This document shows positions 33,892-44,830 of a stretch of 64,000 nucleotides of DNA, piece by piece. The position numbers and the translations under genes were made by a program. Source of the stretch: Clostridia bacterium (lineage in GTDB: Bacteria; Bacillota; Clostridia; Oscillospirales; CAG-272); assembly GCA_017501225.1 (NCBI GenBank), contig JAFVXH010000009.1, positions 1-64,000 on the forward strand, given 5' to 3'. The notes under the pieces were generated by a model. It was not told where the DNA came from and did not search any database. It saw only the letters and a program-made list of their open reading frames with translations. The stretch's first letter is position 1, and each line of letters begins with the position of its first letter.

Positions 33892-35010
33892 TCAATGATT
33901 TTCAAGCTCTTTTGCTTTCTTTGTCATCGTGCGGATGATTTCCTGCATGTCAAGACCGATGTCATCCATGATGTCCTCGGCGTCGAGCGAGAGCTGCTCG
34001 TCAAGAAGCTGTGCCATTTTTGCCTCTGCCTCCAGATCACTGTCGTCCGCATGCTCGTCGGTCACACTCAGCTGCGATGCGTCCTCCTTGGCGCGGCGGC
34101 GTTCTTCCGCGCGGCGGGCGCGCTCCTCTGCGCGCAGACGCTTCTTTTCCTCCAGCTTTCGCTCGCGCAGGATGCGACGCTGCTCGCGGTGCATCTCCGC
34201 CTTGGAGGAGAGCGGAATGGGCTCATCCGAGTCTGTGTTGGGGACGTATACCTTCTCAGCTTCCTCCTCGTCGGGAGGCGTGTCGTTGATGACAAAGCGC
34301 GTTGTGGAGTCGTGAATGACGGTGTAGGAATCCTCGTCCTCCGCGATTAAGATCTTGCGGACCTTGATGAGCTCCAGGATGCCGAGGAAGATCGCGATGA
34401 GGTCGGGAAGCGTGACCGCGTCCGAGAGCAGATCCTTCATCGTGGGCTTCGGCTTTTTCTCCATGTGGTGAAGAATTCCCACGATCTTGACGTCAACGGG
34501 GACGATGGGACGCGCGATCATAGGAGCAAAGACCTGTTTTTCCGCCTTTGGACGGCTTTCGTTGGCGGCAATGATGCGGCGCACGGCAAGGCAGAGGGAG
34601 GTCACGTCCTGATCGGTCACGAAGGATTTATCCACGGTGATCTCGTCGGTGTCCTTGACCATTCTGCCGCTGTACTTCTGATAAAGCGGTGCCATCTTGA
34701 CCGTTGCAAGCTTTGCCTGCTGATAGCGCAACAGGGCGTCGGCAAGCTCACGGCGGGGATCCTTCTCCTCGTCCTCGGGGCGGGGCAGGAGCATACGGCT
34801 CTTGATCAGCATCAGCTCGCTTGCCATGACGATGAATTCGCCCGCCAGCTCCATATCCATATCCTGCGCCTCCTTGATGTAGGCGAGATATTGGTCGCAA
34901 ATGAGGGCAATGGGGATATCCTCAATATTCACTTTGTTCTTTTGAATGAGGGAGAGCAACAGATCCAAGGGACCCTCGAATTGCTCGATGCGGTAGGTAA
35001 CCGTTTCCAT
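33892..35010 (-). CDS. scpA: Segregation and condensation protein A (kleisin)
   Basis: Kleisin subunit bridging the SMC heads. It opens with the signature YRIEQFEGPLDLLLSLI and has the helix LMLIKSRMLLP. At 372 aa it is clearly longer than the usual ~250: a highly charged Arg/Glu coiled stretch (about 265-325, MHREQRRILRERKLE) and an acidic tail follow the kleisin core. This extension is unusual and may be a lineage trait. The start at 35010 gives the canonical N-terminus. Confidence 0.94.
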   Translation of the reverse strand: METVTYRIEQFEGPLDLLLSLIQKNKVNIEDIPIALICDQYLAYIKEAQDMDMELAGEFIVMASELMLIKSRMLLPRPEDEEKDPRRELADALLRYQQAKLATVKMAPLYQKYSGRMVKDTDEITVDKSFVTDQDVTSLCLAVRRIIAANESRPKAEKQVFAPMIARPIVPVDVKIVGILHHMEKKPKPTMKDLLSDAVTLPDLIAIFLGILELIKVRKILIAEDEDSYTVIHDSTTRFVINDTPPDEEEAEKVYVPNTDSDEPIPLSSKAEMHREQRRILRERKLEEKKRLRAEERARRAEERRRAKEDASQLSVTDEHADDSDLEAEAKMAQLLDEQLSLDAEDIMDDIGLDMQEIIRTMTKKAKELENH

Positions 35011-35046
35011 TGTCGGAGGAGTCGATCCTTTCTTTGGAATTTGGTA

Positions 35047-35778
35047 TCAGACGAAATTGATGCTCGGGAACATAAGGGAGAGAATTCCCTTTGCGATGGG
35101 AACCTCGATCAGATTTGCAAGGTTACTTGCGACCCACGAGAAGGGGGAAAAATCAAGCAGGTAGGAAAGCACCAAAAGGGTAAGCAGCACGCCCATCATG
35201 ATCTGACGCTCGTAGCGCATGACCTTGAAATAGGTCTTCTCGGGCAAAAAGAAGAGTGCGATCCGCGAGCCGTCAAAGGGAGGCACGGGAATCAGATTGA
35301 ACGCCATATACATGAAATTGAGATATCCCATCAGATTAAACAGGATATACGACCACGTGCAGACGTTTTGCCAGAGAATGGGGGAATCGGTCAGATGCGT
35401 GTAGTTCATCAGTGCCAGAAAGACACCCGCAAGCACCGAGCCGAAAATCCCCATCAAAAGATTTGCGGCAGGTCCCGCAGCGGCGGTAAGTGCCATCCCG
35501 CGCTTGGGATTGCGGAAGTTTCGGGTATTGACGGGAACGGGCTTTGCCCAGCCGTAGCCTACGAGCAGCATGCAGAGCGTTCCCATGGGATCGAGGTGCT
35601 TTAAGGGATTGAGCGTCAGGCGTCCTAAATTATACGCGGTACTGTCGCCGCATTTCCACGCTACAAAGCCGTGCGCGACTTCATGCACGCTCAAAGCCAG
35701 GAAGATAACAGGCAGGGCAAGCAGGAGGGAGGCGATCGCTTCCTTCGGGTTGCCTCCGTTCAAAAGGGAAAATAACAT
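35047..35778 (-). CDS. Site-2 protease family (M50) membrane metalloprotease
   Basis: A 243-aa integral membrane protease with the zinc motif HEVAHGF (about residue 29) and the second motif NLIPVPPFDGSRI (about 165) supplying the Asp ligand. There are about five or six helices and no PDZ domain, placing it in the small YwhC-like group often next to scpA in Clostridia rather than with RseP or SpoIVFB. The substrate is unknown. Confidence 0.92.
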   Translation of the reverse strand: MLFSLLNGGNPKEAIASLLLALPVIFLALSVHEVAHGFVAWKCGDSTAYNLGRLTLNPLKHLDPMGTLCMLLVGYGWAKPVPVNTRNFRNPKRGMALTAAAGPAANLLMGIFGSVLAGVFLALMNYTHLTDSPILWQNVCTWSYILFNLMGYLNFMYMAFNLIPVPPFDGSRIALFFLPEKTYFKVMRYERQIMMGVLLTLLVLSYLLDFSPFSWVASNLANLIEVPIAKGILSLMFPSINFV

Positions 35779-35815
35779 GGGGATCCTTTCTCAACGCATG
35801 TGTGTCGCGTTGTGA

Positions 35816-36424
35816 TCAGAGCTTGAGCTCGGTGTATTTTGAAATATGGTTCCACAGCTCCGTCCGTCCCTCTCCCTTTTGGGAGGAGTAAAAGAGGATG
35901 GGCGTGTCGGTCGGGATGTCGGGATGGGAGCGCAGCAGCTCCTCGGACTTTTTTCGCTCGGTGGCGTTGAGCTTATCGCTCTTGGTGGCGACCACAAGGA
36001 ACGGAAGTCCCGCTTCTCGCAGATACTGCAGCATCATCGCGTCGTCGCCCGTGGGACCGACACGGCTGTCAATGAGCTGAACGACCAGGCGCAAGCGATC
36101 GAGATTGGGGTTTTGCGTAAAATATCCGTCGGTCAGATTGGACCACTCGATCTGCTCCTCGCGCCGCCTTTTGGCAAAGCCGTAGCCTGGGAGGTCGACC
36201 AGAAAGAGCTGCTTATCCACGTCGTAAAAGTTGATGGTAACGGTTTTTCCGGGTGCAGCGCTGACGCGCGCCAGGGATTTTCTGCCAAGCAGGGAATTGA
36301 TCAGGGAGCTTTTTCCAACGTTGGAGCGTCCTGAAAAGGCGACCTGCGCCATGGGATCCCTTGGGAATTGGCGGATCTGTCCTGCGCTGATGCGCAGCTC
36401 GGTTTTGTTGAGATTGAGAGCCAC
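35816..36424 (-). CDS. engB: Ribosome-biogenesis GTPase EngB (YsxC)
   Basis: Essential GTPase in 50S subunit assembly. The 202-aa protein shows G1 GRSNVGKSS (about residue 34), G3 DLPGYG, and G4 TKSD. I chose the GTG at 36424 because AGGAGG lies 7 nt before it, inside the longer frame starting at ATG 36445, which has no ribosome site and overlaps the lon stop. lon-engB adjacency is common in Firmicutes. Confidence 0.95.
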   Translation of the reverse strand: MALNLNKTELRISAGQIRQFPRDPMAQVAFSGRSNVGKSSLINSLLGRKSLARVSAAPGKTVTINFYDVDKQLFLVDLPGYGFAKRRREEQIEWSNLTDGYFTQNPNLDRLRLVVQLIDSRVGPTGDDAMMLQYLREAGLPFLVVATKSDKLNATERKKSEELLRSHPDIPTDTPILFYSSQKGEGRTELWNHISKYTELKL

Positions 36425-36441
36425 GGTACGACCTCCTTTTG

Positions 36442-38886
36442 TCATGGATTGTGCTCGGTTGCCCGTACCTGCCCCGTCGTGGACGTGTGTGTTAAAGGGG
36501 GCTGGAATTGTCCTGCGCTGACGGGATCCGATCCTTTTTTGACGCTTTTATGTACCGAGGGAGGGGGGAGCAACGCGTTCTTGAGAACCTCGGACACGTG
36601 ACGGCAGGGAATGAATTTCAAGCCGTTTTTCGCCATTTCGTCGATCTTTTCCAGATCGGGGAGATTGTCTGCGGGGATGAGCACGGTCCCCACTCCCGCG
36701 CTGTACGCCGCCATGGTTTTTTCCTTGAGTCCGCCGATGGGGAGGACCTTGCCGCGCAGGCTGATCTCGCCCGTCATGGCGATATCGCGGCGCACGGCTC
36801 TTCCCGAGAGCGCACTGATCAGTGCGGTTACCATGGTCACGCCCGCGGAGGGACCGTCCTTCGGGATCGCGCCCTCGGGGAAGTGGATGTGAATATCCTT
36901 CGTTTTGTAGAAATCGGTGGGAATGCCGTATTCCAGTGCGACGGAGCGAACGACGCTGACCGCGATCTTGGCGGATTCCTTCATGACGTCGCCAAGAGAA
37001 CCGGTGGTTTCGATCTTTCCCGTGCCCTCAAGCACCGCGACCTCGACCTTGAGCAGGCTTCCGCCAAGCTCGGTGTAGGCAAGACCGTTGACGCAGCCCA
37101 CCTCATCGCAGGCCTCGGTCATCTCGGGCAACAGCTTACGGGGACCGAGATAGGACGCGACGTCCTTTGCCGAGATCGTGACGCGCTTCACGCCGTCCAC
37201 AAGCAAGCGCTTGCCCGCCTTGCGGCAAAGAGATGCAAGAGTGCGCTCCAGTCCTCGCACGCCCGCCTCCTTGGTGTAGTAGTCGATCAGCTCGATCACG
37301 GCGTCGTCGGTGATGCGCAGCGTCTTGCGCGAAAGGCCGTGGCGCGAGAGCTGCTTGGGCAGCAGGTGCTCCTTTGCGATGGCAAGCTTTTCTCTCTTGG
37401 TGTAGGTGCCGATCTCGATCAGCTCCATACGGTCCAGAAGCGGACGGGGAATGCGTTCGAGTGAGTTCGCGGTTGCGACGAACAGACAGTCCGAAAGATC
37501 GAAGGGAAGCTCCACGAAATGGTCGCGGAAGCTCTTGTTCTGCTCGGAGTCCAGCACCTCAAGCAGTGCCGAGGTCGGATCCCCGTGGGTGTCGTGCGTC
37601 AGCTTATCGATCTCATCCAGGAGGATGAGGGGATTGCGGGATTTTGCCTGCGTCAGCGCCGTGATGATGCGTCCGGGCATCGCGCCGATGTAGGTCTTGC
37701 GGTGGCCTCTGATGTCGGCCTCGTCACGCACGCCTCCCAGGGAGATGCGCACGTAGTTGCGGTTCATGGCACGCGCGATGGAGGATGCGATCGAGGTCTT
37801 TCCCACGCCGGGAGGGCCGACAAGGCAGAGGATCTGGTTGCGCAATTCGGGATTGAGCTGCTTTGCGGCAACGTACTCCACGATGCGCTCCTTGACCTCC
37901 TCAAGTCCGAAGTGGTCGGCATCCAGCACGCGCTGAACGGTCTTGCAGTTGGTTTTATCCTTGGTCATCTCGTTCCACGGGATGTCCAGGCAAGTGTCAA
38001 TGTAATTGGCAAGGACGGTTGCCTCGGCAGCACCGAAGGGTACCTTTGCCAGACGGTCGTTCTCCTTGAGCAGCTTTGCCTCGACCTCCGCCGGCAGCTT
38101 TGCCCCACGGATGCGGGCATCAAACTCCTCGGTTTCCGATCCCTCGCCAAGCTCCTCCTGAATGACCTTGATCTGCTCGCGCAGATAGTATTCGCGCTGA
38201 TTGCGGTTCATGCGGGCGTTGACGCGGCGGCGGATGACCGATTCCTCCTCCAGCACCACAGCCTCCTCCTGAAGCATATCCAGAAGGATCTCGCCGCGCT
38301 GCAGGGGATCGAAGCATTCCAGAATTGCCTGCTTGTCGAGGTTGCGTACCAGAACGTTGGCGGCGATAAAGTCGGCAAGAGAGCCGGGATCGCGAAAGAG
38401 CTTTGCGGCATCGATCAGATCGTCCGAGGATGCGGGCAGAAAGCGAGCGTTGTGCTGCAGCGCGCGCATCATCTCGTGATTGAGGGCTTCTCCGCGGATG
38501 CCGCCGTGATCGGGCAGGAAGATTTTTTTGCAGACCAGCTCTGCCGCGACGTAATCCTGGCACTTGTAAAAGCGGGTGACGGTGGCACGGACGATGCCTT
38601 CGGCAATGATGCGGAGCTGTCCCTCGGGAGAGCGGATCATCTGCTTGATCTTTGCGACCGTTCCGACGGTGTAGTAGGGGAAGGCGTCGTTGACCTCCTC
38701 CCCGTCGAGCTCGGAAAATCCCGTGAGGAATATCAGAGAGCCGCCCTCCGACGCAGCCTTTGCGGCGGCGGAGAACAGGTCGGTATTGACTTCAAAATTA
38801 ATGGCTATGGCGGGGAAGGCGATGCTTCCGCGCAGAGCGATGACAGGCAGGGTCGCCTGCTCGGCTTTTTCAATGTAAGAGGGCAT
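36442..38886 (-). CDS. lon: ATP-dependent protease Lon (LonA)
   Basis: Hexameric AAA+ serine protease for damaged and regulatory proteins. The 814-aa protein has the N-terminal substrate domain (VIALRGSIAFP), Walker A GPPGVGKTS (about 360), Walker B ILLDEIDKL and the protease domain with catalytic Ser in PKDGPSAGVTM (about 676) and the downstream Lys in GLKEKTMAA. It starts after AAAGGATC. It is the first gene of the minus-strand block running to 29324; no terminator interrupts the block. Confidence 0.97.
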   Translation of the reverse strand: MPSYIEKAEQATLPVIALRGSIAFPAIAINFEVNTDLFSAAAKAASEGGSLIFLTGFSELDGEEVNDAFPYYTVGTVAKIKQMIRSPEGQLRIIAEGIVRATVTRFYKCQDYVAAELVCKKIFLPDHGGIRGEALNHEMMRALQHNARFLPASSDDLIDAAKLFRDPGSLADFIAANVLVRNLDKQAILECFDPLQRGEILLDMLQEEAVVLEEESVIRRRVNARMNRNQREYYLREQIKVIQEELGEGSETEEFDARIRGAKLPAEVEAKLLKENDRLAKVPFGAAEATVLANYIDTCLDIPWNEMTKDKTNCKTVQRVLDADHFGLEEVKERIVEYVAAKQLNPELRNQILCLVGPPGVGKTSIASSIARAMNRNYVRISLGGVRDEADIRGHRKTYIGAMPGRIITALTQAKSRNPLILLDEIDKLTHDTHGDPTSALLEVLDSEQNKSFRDHFVELPFDLSDCLFVATANSLERIPRPLLDRMELIEIGTYTKREKLAIAKEHLLPKQLSRHGLSRKTLRITDDAVIELIDYYTKEAGVRGLERTLASLCRKAGKRLLVDGVKRVTISAKDVASYLGPRKLLPEMTEACDEVGCVNGLAYTELGGSLLKVEVAVLEGTGKIETTGSLGDVMKESAKIAVSVVRSVALEYGIPTDFYKTKDIHIHFPEGAIPKDGPSAGVTMVTALISALSGRAVRRDIAMTGEISLRGKVLPIGGLKEKTMAAYSAGVGTVLIPADNLPDLEKIDEMAKNGLKFIPCRHVSEVLKNALLPPPSVHKSVKKGSDPVSAGQFQPPLTHTSTTGQVRATEHNP

Positions 38887-39045
38887 TTTTTGATCCTTTC
38901 AAACAGGGGTTGGCTATAATAAAATATATTATTATCCCATTATATCATACTTTCAAACGAATTTCCATAGTTTTTTGAAAAAAGTTATAAGGATTCGGTT
39001 TTTGACAAAAAATGCGGGAAACGGGAAGAATTTTCGTGTTCATCC

Positions 39046-39074
39046 TTTACTTCCAAAAAAGAATGTGGTATACT
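39046..39074 (+). promoter_or_regulatory. uvrB promoter
   Basis: TTTACT (39046-39051), 17-bp spacer, TATACT (39069-39074). No clear SOS/LexA box is visible around it. Confidence 0.65.
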
Positions 39075-39131
39075 AAAGGGTAAAGAAACAGGGATCGCCA
39101 AGAGATTGACGGAGATCGGAAAGGAACGGTC

Positions 39132-41138
39132 ATGGAAAATCGCCCATTCGTGCTCAAAAGTGAATATTCACCGACGGGTGACCAGCCGCAGGCGATCGAT
39201 GCGCTTTGCCGTGGAATTTCCGAGGGCATGAAGGCGCAAACCCTCTTGGGTGTGACCGGCTCCGGTAAGACCTTTACGATGGCGAACGTCATCTCGCGGA
39301 TGAACCGTCCCACGCTGATCCTGGAGCCCAACAAGACGCTGGCGGCACAGGTCTGCTCCGAGATGCGGGAATTCTTCCCGGACGCTGCGGTGGAGTTTTT
39401 CGTTTCCTACTACGACTATTACCAGCCCGAGGCGTATATTCCGGGCAAGGACGTTTATATCGAAAAGGACGCGCTGATCAACGACGAGATCGACCGTCTT
39501 CGCCACAGCGCGACCTGCGCGCTGTTTGAGCGCAGGGACGTTATCATTGTTGCCTCGGTATCCTGCATTTACTCGCTCGGTGACCCCGAGGAATATCAGG
39601 GTCTGGTGCTTGCCATCCATCCGGGCAGTCGGATGAGCCGCGATATTTTCATCCGCAAGCTGGTTGCCAACAGCTACAAGCGCAACGATCTGGCACTTGC
39701 GCGTGACTGCTTCCGTGTCAATGGGGATACGGTGGAGGTCATTCCCGCCAACATGAGTGACAGCGCTCTGCGCGTTGAGTTTTTCGGGGATGAGATCGAC
39801 CGCATTTCGGAGATCAATATTGTGACGGGTGAATTGAAGCGTCTGCTTTCGCACGCCGCCATCTATCCCGCCACGCACTATGCCGTTTCGGACGAAAAGC
39901 GTGAGGCGGCACTCTCTCAGATCGAGCGCGAGATGCTGGAGCGTGTGGCGTATTTTGAATCCGAGGGCAAGCTGATCGAGGCGCAGCGCATCCGCGATCG
40001 TGTCAAATACGACCTGGAAATGCTCCGCGAGATCGGATTTTGCTCGGGCGTGGAGAACTATTCCCGCGTGCTGGCAGGACGCCCCGAGGGCTCAACGCCC
40101 TTTACGCTTCTGGACTATTTTCCCGAGGATTATCTGCTCTTTATCGACGAGTCGCACGTCACCGTGCCGCAGGTGCGGGGCATGAGCGGCGGCGATACCG
40201 CGCGCAAGAAAAATCTGGTGGATTACGGTTTTCGCTTGCCGTCTGCCTACGATAACCGTCCGCTGTTCTTTGAGGAATTCGAGGAAAGCATCTATCAGAC
40301 GGTCTTCGTCAGCGCAACGCCCGGAGATTACGAGGAGGCGCACGCCGAGCAGGTGGTGGAGCAGATCATCCGTCCGACGGGGCTTCCCGATCCCGTCATC
40401 GAGGTACGACCGATCGAGGGGCAGGTCGACGATCTGCTTGGCGAGATCCGTCTGCGCGTCGAGAAGCAGGAGAGAGTGCTTGTCACGACGCTGACCAAGA
40501 AAATGGCGGAGGATCTGACCGAATATCTGGGAGAAAACGGCGTCCGTGTGCGCTATATCCACTTTAACGTCGACACCATCGAGCGCATGGAGATCATCCG
40601 TGATCTTCGCCTTGGTGTGTTTGACGTGCTGGTCGGAATCAATCTGCTTCGCGAGGGCTTGGACATTCCCGAGGTATCCCTCGTCGCGATCCTGGATGCC
40701 GACAAGGAGGGCTTCCTCCGTGCCGAGCGATCGCTCATTCAGACGATCGGGCGCGCTGCCCGAAACGCCGGGGGCAAGGTCATTATGTACGCCGATACGG
40801 TCACGCGCTCCATGCGTGCCGCCATCAGTGAAACCGAGCGCCGCCGTGCCATTCAGATCGCCTACAACGAAGCGAACGGCATCGTGCCCAAGACCGTCAT
40901 CAAGGGCGTGCGCGACGTCATTGAGATCGCTGCCGAGGACAAGGGTAGCAAAAAGCGCAAGGGTGACGTGCAGACGCGCAAGCTGAGCGCGACGGAAAAG
41001 GAAAAGCTGATCGCCCGGATGACTGTGGAAATGAAGGATGCCGCAAGGCGGCTGGAATTCGAGCAGGCGGCATTCCTACGCGACGAGATCAAAAAGCTGC
41101 GGGAGGGCAAGATCGACGCCCCGCGCCGCCACCGATAA
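39132..41138 (+). CDS. uvrB: Excinuclease ABC subunit B
   Basis: Damage-verifying helicase-like subunit of nucleotide excision repair. The 668-aa protein has Walker [11 protein letters not shown] (about 43-50), the beta-hairpin region [17 protein letters not shown], the DEAD-type box LLFIDESHV, motif [11 protein letters not shown], and the C-terminal UVR motif (about 625-660) that contacts UvrC. It starts at 39132 after GGAAAGGA. uvrA follows after 48 nt in the same direction. Confidence 0.98.
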   Translation: MENRPFVLKSEYSPTGDQPQAIDALCRGISEGMKAQTLLGVTGSGKTFTMANVISRMNRPTLILEPNKTLAAQVCSEMREFFPDAAVEFFVSYYDYYQPEAYIPGKDVYIEKDALINDEIDRLRHSATCALFERRDVIIVASVSCIYSLGDPEEYQGLVLAIHPGSRMSRDIFIRKLVANSYKRNDLALARDCFRVNGDTVEVIPANMSDSALRVEFFGDEIDRISEINIVTGELKRLLSHAAIYPATHYAVSDEKREAALSQIEREMLERVAYFESEGKLIEAQRIRDRVKYDLEMLREIGFCSGVENYSRVLAGRPEGSTPFTLLDYFPEDYLLFIDESHVTVPQVRGMSGGDTARKKNLVDYGFRLPSAYDNRPLFFEEFEESIYQTVFVSATPGDYEEAHAEQVVEQIIRPTGLPDPVIEVRPIEGQVDDLLGEIRLRVEKQERVLVTTLTKKMAEDLTEYLGENGVRVRYIHFNVDTIERMEIIRDLRLGVFDVLVGINLLREGLDIPEVSLVAILDADKEGFLRAERSLIQTIGRAARNAGGKVIMYADTVTRSMRAAISETERRRAIQIAYNEANGIVPKTVIKGVRDVIEIAAEDKGSKKRKGDVQTRKLSATEKEKLIARMTVEMKDAARRLEFEQAAFLRDEIKKLREGKIDAPRRHR

Positions 41139-41186
41139 ATTGTTTGCGTTCTGCTCTAAGTGACGTAAGAAGGAGTAATCATCTTT

Positions 41187-44018
41187 ATGCCTGAACAAAT
41201 CCGAATTCGCGGTGTGCGGGTTCATAATCTGAAAAATATTGACGTGGATATTCCACGTGATAAGCTGGTAATTCTGACGGGACTTTCGGGCTCCGGCAAG
41301 TCCTCGCTGGCATTTGATACCATCTATGCCGAGGGACACAGACGCTTTGTGGAGTCGCTCTCGTCCTATGCCCGTATGTTCCTGGGGCAGCTGGACAAGC
41401 CCGACATCGATTCGATCGAGGGACTTTCTCCCGCCATTTCCATCGACCAGCGCACCACCTCCAAAAATCCGCGCTCCACGGTGGGCACGGTGACGGAGAT
41501 CTACGACTATCTGCGTCTGCTTTACGCACGTATCGGTGTGCCGCACTGTCCCGTGTGCGGCAAGGAGATCCGTCAGCAAACGACGGACCAGATCTTAGAT
41601 CGCATTCTGCTTCTTCCGCAAGGAGAACGCTTTATGGTGCTGGCTCCCGTGGTGCGTGCGCAGAAGGGTATGCACGAGAAGGTGCTTGCATCGGCAAAAA
41701 AGAAGGGGTACGTCCGCGTGCGCGTGGACGGCAATCTCTACGATCTTTCCGAGGAGATCAAGCTGGACAAAAATAAAAAGCATAACATTGAGATCGTCGT
41801 GGACCGCCTGGTGATGAAGGAGGGGATCGAATCCCGCCTTTCGGATTCGGTGGAAAACGCACTCGGTGCCGCCGAGGGGCATCTTTTGATCGTCACCGTC
41901 CCGCGCGAGGAAGGCGAGGCGGCGAAGGAGCTGGAGTTCTCCCAGAGCTATGCCTGCGAGGAGCACGGGATCTCCTTTGGAGAGCTGGAGCCCCGCATGT
42001 TTTCCTTTAACAATCCCGCGGGCGCGTGTCCGCACTGTGCGGGCATCGGCGACCTGCAACGCATTTCTCCCGAGCGGCTGATCCCAAACCGTAAGCTCTC
42101 CTTGAGCGAGGGCGCGATCAACGTCAACGGCTTTAAGACGCTGGAGGAGGAAAGCTGGAACGGACCTCTGTTCGCGGCGGTCGGTGAGAGATTTGGCTTT
42201 ACTCTGCATACGCCCGTCGAGCAGATGACAGACGCGCAATATCGGATGCTGATGTACGGAACGGGGGATGAGATCTACGACATCCACCGCTTCTACGCCA
42301 AGGAGGAGCATCATCAGAAGGTCCGCTTTGAGGGACTTGTCAAGATGATCCAGACACGCCGACAGATGATCGGCAACGATTACTATGAGCAGTTCGTGGA
42401 GGAGGCACCGTGCCCCGAATGCGGAGGACAGCGTCTGAGCCCCACGGTGCTTGCCGTGACCGTCGGAGGGCTGAACATCCATCAGCTCTGCTCGCTCTCG
42501 GTGTCCGCGGCTCTGGACTTTGTGAACGCCCTGGAATTGAACGACACCGAGCGCACCATTGCCGCCGAGATCCTCAAGGAGGTCCGCGCGCGCCTCGGAT
42601 TTCTTGTCAGTGTCGGATTGGATTATCTGACGCTTGCGAGAAAGGCGGGCACGCTTTCGGGCGGTGAAGCTCAGCGTATTCGCCTTGCCACACAGATCGG
42701 CTCCTCGCTGATGGGCGTGCTCTATATTCTGGACGAGCCCAGCATCGGACTCCATCAGAGAGATAATTCCAAGCTGATCGGCACGCTCAAGCGTCTGCGC
42801 GATATCGGTAACACGGTCATTGTCGTGGAGCACGACGAGGAAACCATGGAAAATGCCGATTATATTCTGGATATCGGTCCCGGTGCGGGCATTCACGGAG
42901 GGCACGTGGTCGCGATGGGCACGCCGCAGGAAATTATGGCAAATCCGGACTCCGTGACCGGCGCGTATCTTTCGGGACGCAAAAGAATTGCCGTTCCCAC
43001 CGAGCGCAGACCCGGAAACGGCGCGTTTCTGACCGTGCGCGGCGCGCGTCAGAACAATCTGAAAAATATCGACGTAAGGCTACCGCTCGGATGCTTTGTT
43101 TGCGTGACGGGCGTTTCGGGCTCCGGCAAGTCCTCGCTGATCAATGGGATCCTGTATCCCGTCCTGGCGGATCAGCTTAACCGCGCCATCACCTTTGCGG
43201 GCAAGCACGATGCGGTTGAGGGACTTGAGCATCTGGACAAGGTCATTGCCATTGACCAGAGCCCCATCGAACGCACACCGAGATCCAATCCCGCAACCTA
43301 TACGGGGCTGTTCGGCGACATCCGCAATTTGTTTGCGCAGACCAAGGACGCCAAAGCGAAGGGCTTTGCGGCAGGTCGTTTCTCCTTTAACGTCAAGGGC
43401 GGACGGTGTGAAGCGTGCGAGGGCGACGGTGTCAAGTGCATCGAGATGCACTTCCTGCCCGACGTCTACGTTACCTGCGACGTCTGCAAGGGCAAACGGT
43501 ACAACCGCGATACACTGGACGTGCACTACAAGGGCAAGAGCATCTACGACGTTCTGGAAATGACGGTCGAGGAGGGCTTGCACTTCTTTGACGGGATTCC
43601 GTCCATCCAAAGAAAGCTTCAAACACTGTATGACGTGGGGCTTGGATATATCAAGATCGGTCAGTCCTCCACCACGCTCTCGGGCGGTGAGGCACAGCGC
43701 GTCAAGCTTGCCACCGAGCTTGCCAAGCGCGCCACGGGACGTACCGTCTATATTCTGGACGAGCCTACCACGGGTTTGCATTCCGCGGACGTCGCAAAGC
43801 TTCTCGAGGTTCTGCAACGCCTTTGCGAGGGAGGGAACACGGTCATCGTCATCGAGCATAACCTTGACGTCATCAAGTGCGCTGACCATATCCTGGACCT
43901 CGGTCCCGAGGGAGGAGATGGCGGCGGTCGCGTGGTTGCACAGGGTACGCCCGAGCAGGTTGCCGAGATTGAGGGCTCCTATACGGGTACGTATCTGAAA
44001 AAGTGGTTAAATAAGTAA
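41187..44018 (+). CDS. uvrA: Excinuclease ABC subunit A
   Basis: ABC-type ATPase that finds DNA damage and loads UvrB. The 943-aa protein carries two ABC modules: Walker [10 protein letters not shown] near residue 32 and GVSGSGKSS near 640, ABC signatures LSGGEAQR twice, and zinc-binding Cys pairs CPVCGKE, CPHC, CPEC and CEACEGDG...CDVCKGKRY. Normal length and order. uvrBA is one transcript ending at the hairpin at 44023-44073. Confidence 0.98.
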   Translation: MPEQIRIRGVRVHNLKNIDVDIPRDKLVILTGLSGSGKSSLAFDTIYAEGHRRFVESLSSYARMFLGQLDKPDIDSIEGLSPAISIDQRTTSKNPRSTVGTVTEIYDYLRLLYARIGVPHCPVCGKEIRQQTTDQILDRILLLPQGERFMVLAPVVRAQKGMHEKVLASAKKKGYVRVRVDGNLYDLSEEIKLDKNKKHNIEIVVDRLVMKEGIESRLSDSVENALGAAEGHLLIVTVPREEGEAAKELEFSQSYACEEHGISFGELEPRMFSFNNPAGACPHCAGIGDLQRISPERLIPNRKLSLSEGAINVNGFKTLEEESWNGPLFAAVGERFGFTLHTPVEQMTDAQYRMLMYGTGDEIYDIHRFYAKEEHHQKVRFEGLVKMIQTRRQMIGNDYYEQFVEEAPCPECGGQRLSPTVLAVTVGGLNIHQLCSLSVSAALDFVNALELNDTERTIAAEILKEVRARLGFLVSVGLDYLTLARKAGTLSGGEAQRIRLATQIGSSLMGVLYILDEPSIGLHQRDNSKLIGTLKRLRDIGNTVIVVEHDEETMENADYILDIGPGAGIHGGHVVAMGTPQEIMANPDSVTGAYLSGRKRIAVPTERRPGNGAFLTVRGARQNNLKNIDVRLPLGCFVCVTGVSGSGKSSLINGILYPVLADQLNRAITFAGKHDAVEGLEHLDKVIAIDQSPIERTPRSNPATYTGLFGDIRNLFAQTKDAKAKGFAAGRFSFNVKGGRCEACEGDGVKCIEMHFLPDVYVTCDVCKGKRYNRDTLDVHYKGKSIYDVLEMTVEEGLHFFDGIPSIQRKLQTLYDVGLGYIKIGQSSTTLSGGEAQRVKLATELAKRATGRTVYILDEPTTGLHSADVAKLLEVLQRLCEGGNTVIVIEHNLDVIKCADHILDLGPEGGDGGGRVVAQGTPEQVAEIEGSYTGTYLKKWLNK

Positions 44019-44022
44019 AAAT

Positions 44023-44081
44023 AAGCTGCCGTGCTCTGTCCCTGCAAAAGCAAGGAACGGGGCACGGCAGCTTGAAATTTT
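44023..44081 (+). terminator. Terminator after uvrA
   Basis: Stem AAGCTGCCGTGC (from 44023) with its complement ending at 44073, then a T-rich run at 44078-44084 (TTTTT interrupted). Confidence 0.7.
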
Positions 44082-44119
44082 TCTTTATAAGCCCCTTCCC
44101 AAAAAGGTTTTGCGGGGGT

Positions 44120-44150
44120 GTGGGGGTGCTTTTATCAAAAGCACCCCCAC
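44120..44150. repeat. Perfect 14-bp G-rich inverted repeat
   Basis: Arms 44120-44133 and 44137-44150 (GTGGGGGTGCTTTT type) around a 3-nt loop, with a G-rich direct repeat on its left. It sits 18 nt past the tetR stop. There is no T-run in either direction; it may be a dispersed repeat or weak transcription stop. Confidence 0.5.
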
Positions 44151-44168
44151 ATAAATGATTCCCCCAAA

Positions 44169-44744
44169 TTATTCCTCCAAAATCCTTTCCAGCTGCGCGC
44201 GCACGGTGGCAATGGTTGCGTCCGAGTTTTCCAATTCCTGGTTTCCGAGCAGAAGAACGGTTCCGTAGATCAGGGCGCAATAGGCGTAGGAGATCTCCTC
44301 CTCGCGCTTTTGCGGCATGCCGTTTGCTTTGCAATAATCCGAGATCACCGCCCCAAGCCCTGCGGTGATGTTTTTGCGCTCACGCTGACGGGGGCTGCCG
44401 ATATCGGGATCGTCCAGAAGCAGGATCGAACGGAAATTGGGATTTGCGATCCAGAATCGGATGTGCGCGACACCGATCTCGATCGGCTGACGGCGATCCC
44501 CTACGGGGAAGACCGAGGTGATCTGATCCTGCAGAAGCTTCCACTGGCGATTGATGTAGCGGATGATCTCCAGAATCAGCTCCTCCTTGCCGCGAAAATG
44601 ACGGTAGGGGGCTGCGCAGGAAAGCTCGCAGGAGGTCGCGACACGGCGCAGGGAAAAATCGTTGAGCCCGTGCTCCTCCAATTCGCGGATTCCCGCTAAG
44701 ATCAGGCGCTCGCGCGCCGCCTCGACGGTGTATTGTTCTTCCAT
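44169..44744 (-). CDS. TetR-family transcriptional repressor
   Basis: A 191-aa regulator with an N-terminal TetR helix-turn-helix (about 8-55: AARERLILAGIRELEEHG, FSLRRVATSC, APYRHFRGKEELI) and a variable ligand-binding C-terminal domain. The ATG at 44744 follows GGAG. It is divergent from the shikimate operon, and near-identical palindromes lie in its own leader (44756-44774) and just downstream of the operon promoter (44919-44937). The likely role is autoregulated control of aromatic biosynthesis; the ligand is unknown. Confidence 0.9.
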   Translation of the reverse strand: MEEQYTVEAARERLILAGIRELEEHGLNDFSLRRVATSCELSCAAPYRHFRGKEELILEIIRYINRQWKLLQDQITSVFPVGDRRQPIEIGVAHIRFWIANPNFRSILLLDDPDIGSPRQRERKNITAGLGAVISDYCKANGMPQKREEEISYAYCALIYGTVLLLGNQELENSDATIATVRAQLERILEE

Positions 44745-44755
44745 GGCAAACTCCT

Positions 44756-44774
44756 TTGTAAACGGTGTTAACAT
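44756..44774. promoter_or_regulatory. Candidate TetR operator O1 (tetR leader)
   Basis: TTGTAAAC-GGT-GTTAACAT, an imperfect palindrome matching the O2 site in its right half and most of its left half. It lies between the tetR start point and start codon. Confidence 0.65.
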
Positions 44775-44830
44775 CAAAATTGAGAGAAAAAAGAAGGAGA
44801 AAACGCTTCTCCCGCATTTCGATATAACTC

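Noticed and set aside
36425-36445. ATG at 36445 as engB start
   Set aside because: It lacks a ribosome site; AGGAGG before the GTG at 36424 lies inside the extra segment.
44101-44160. Terminator for tetR
   Set aside because: The stem is strong but no T-run follows on the minus strand; listed as an inverted repeat instead.
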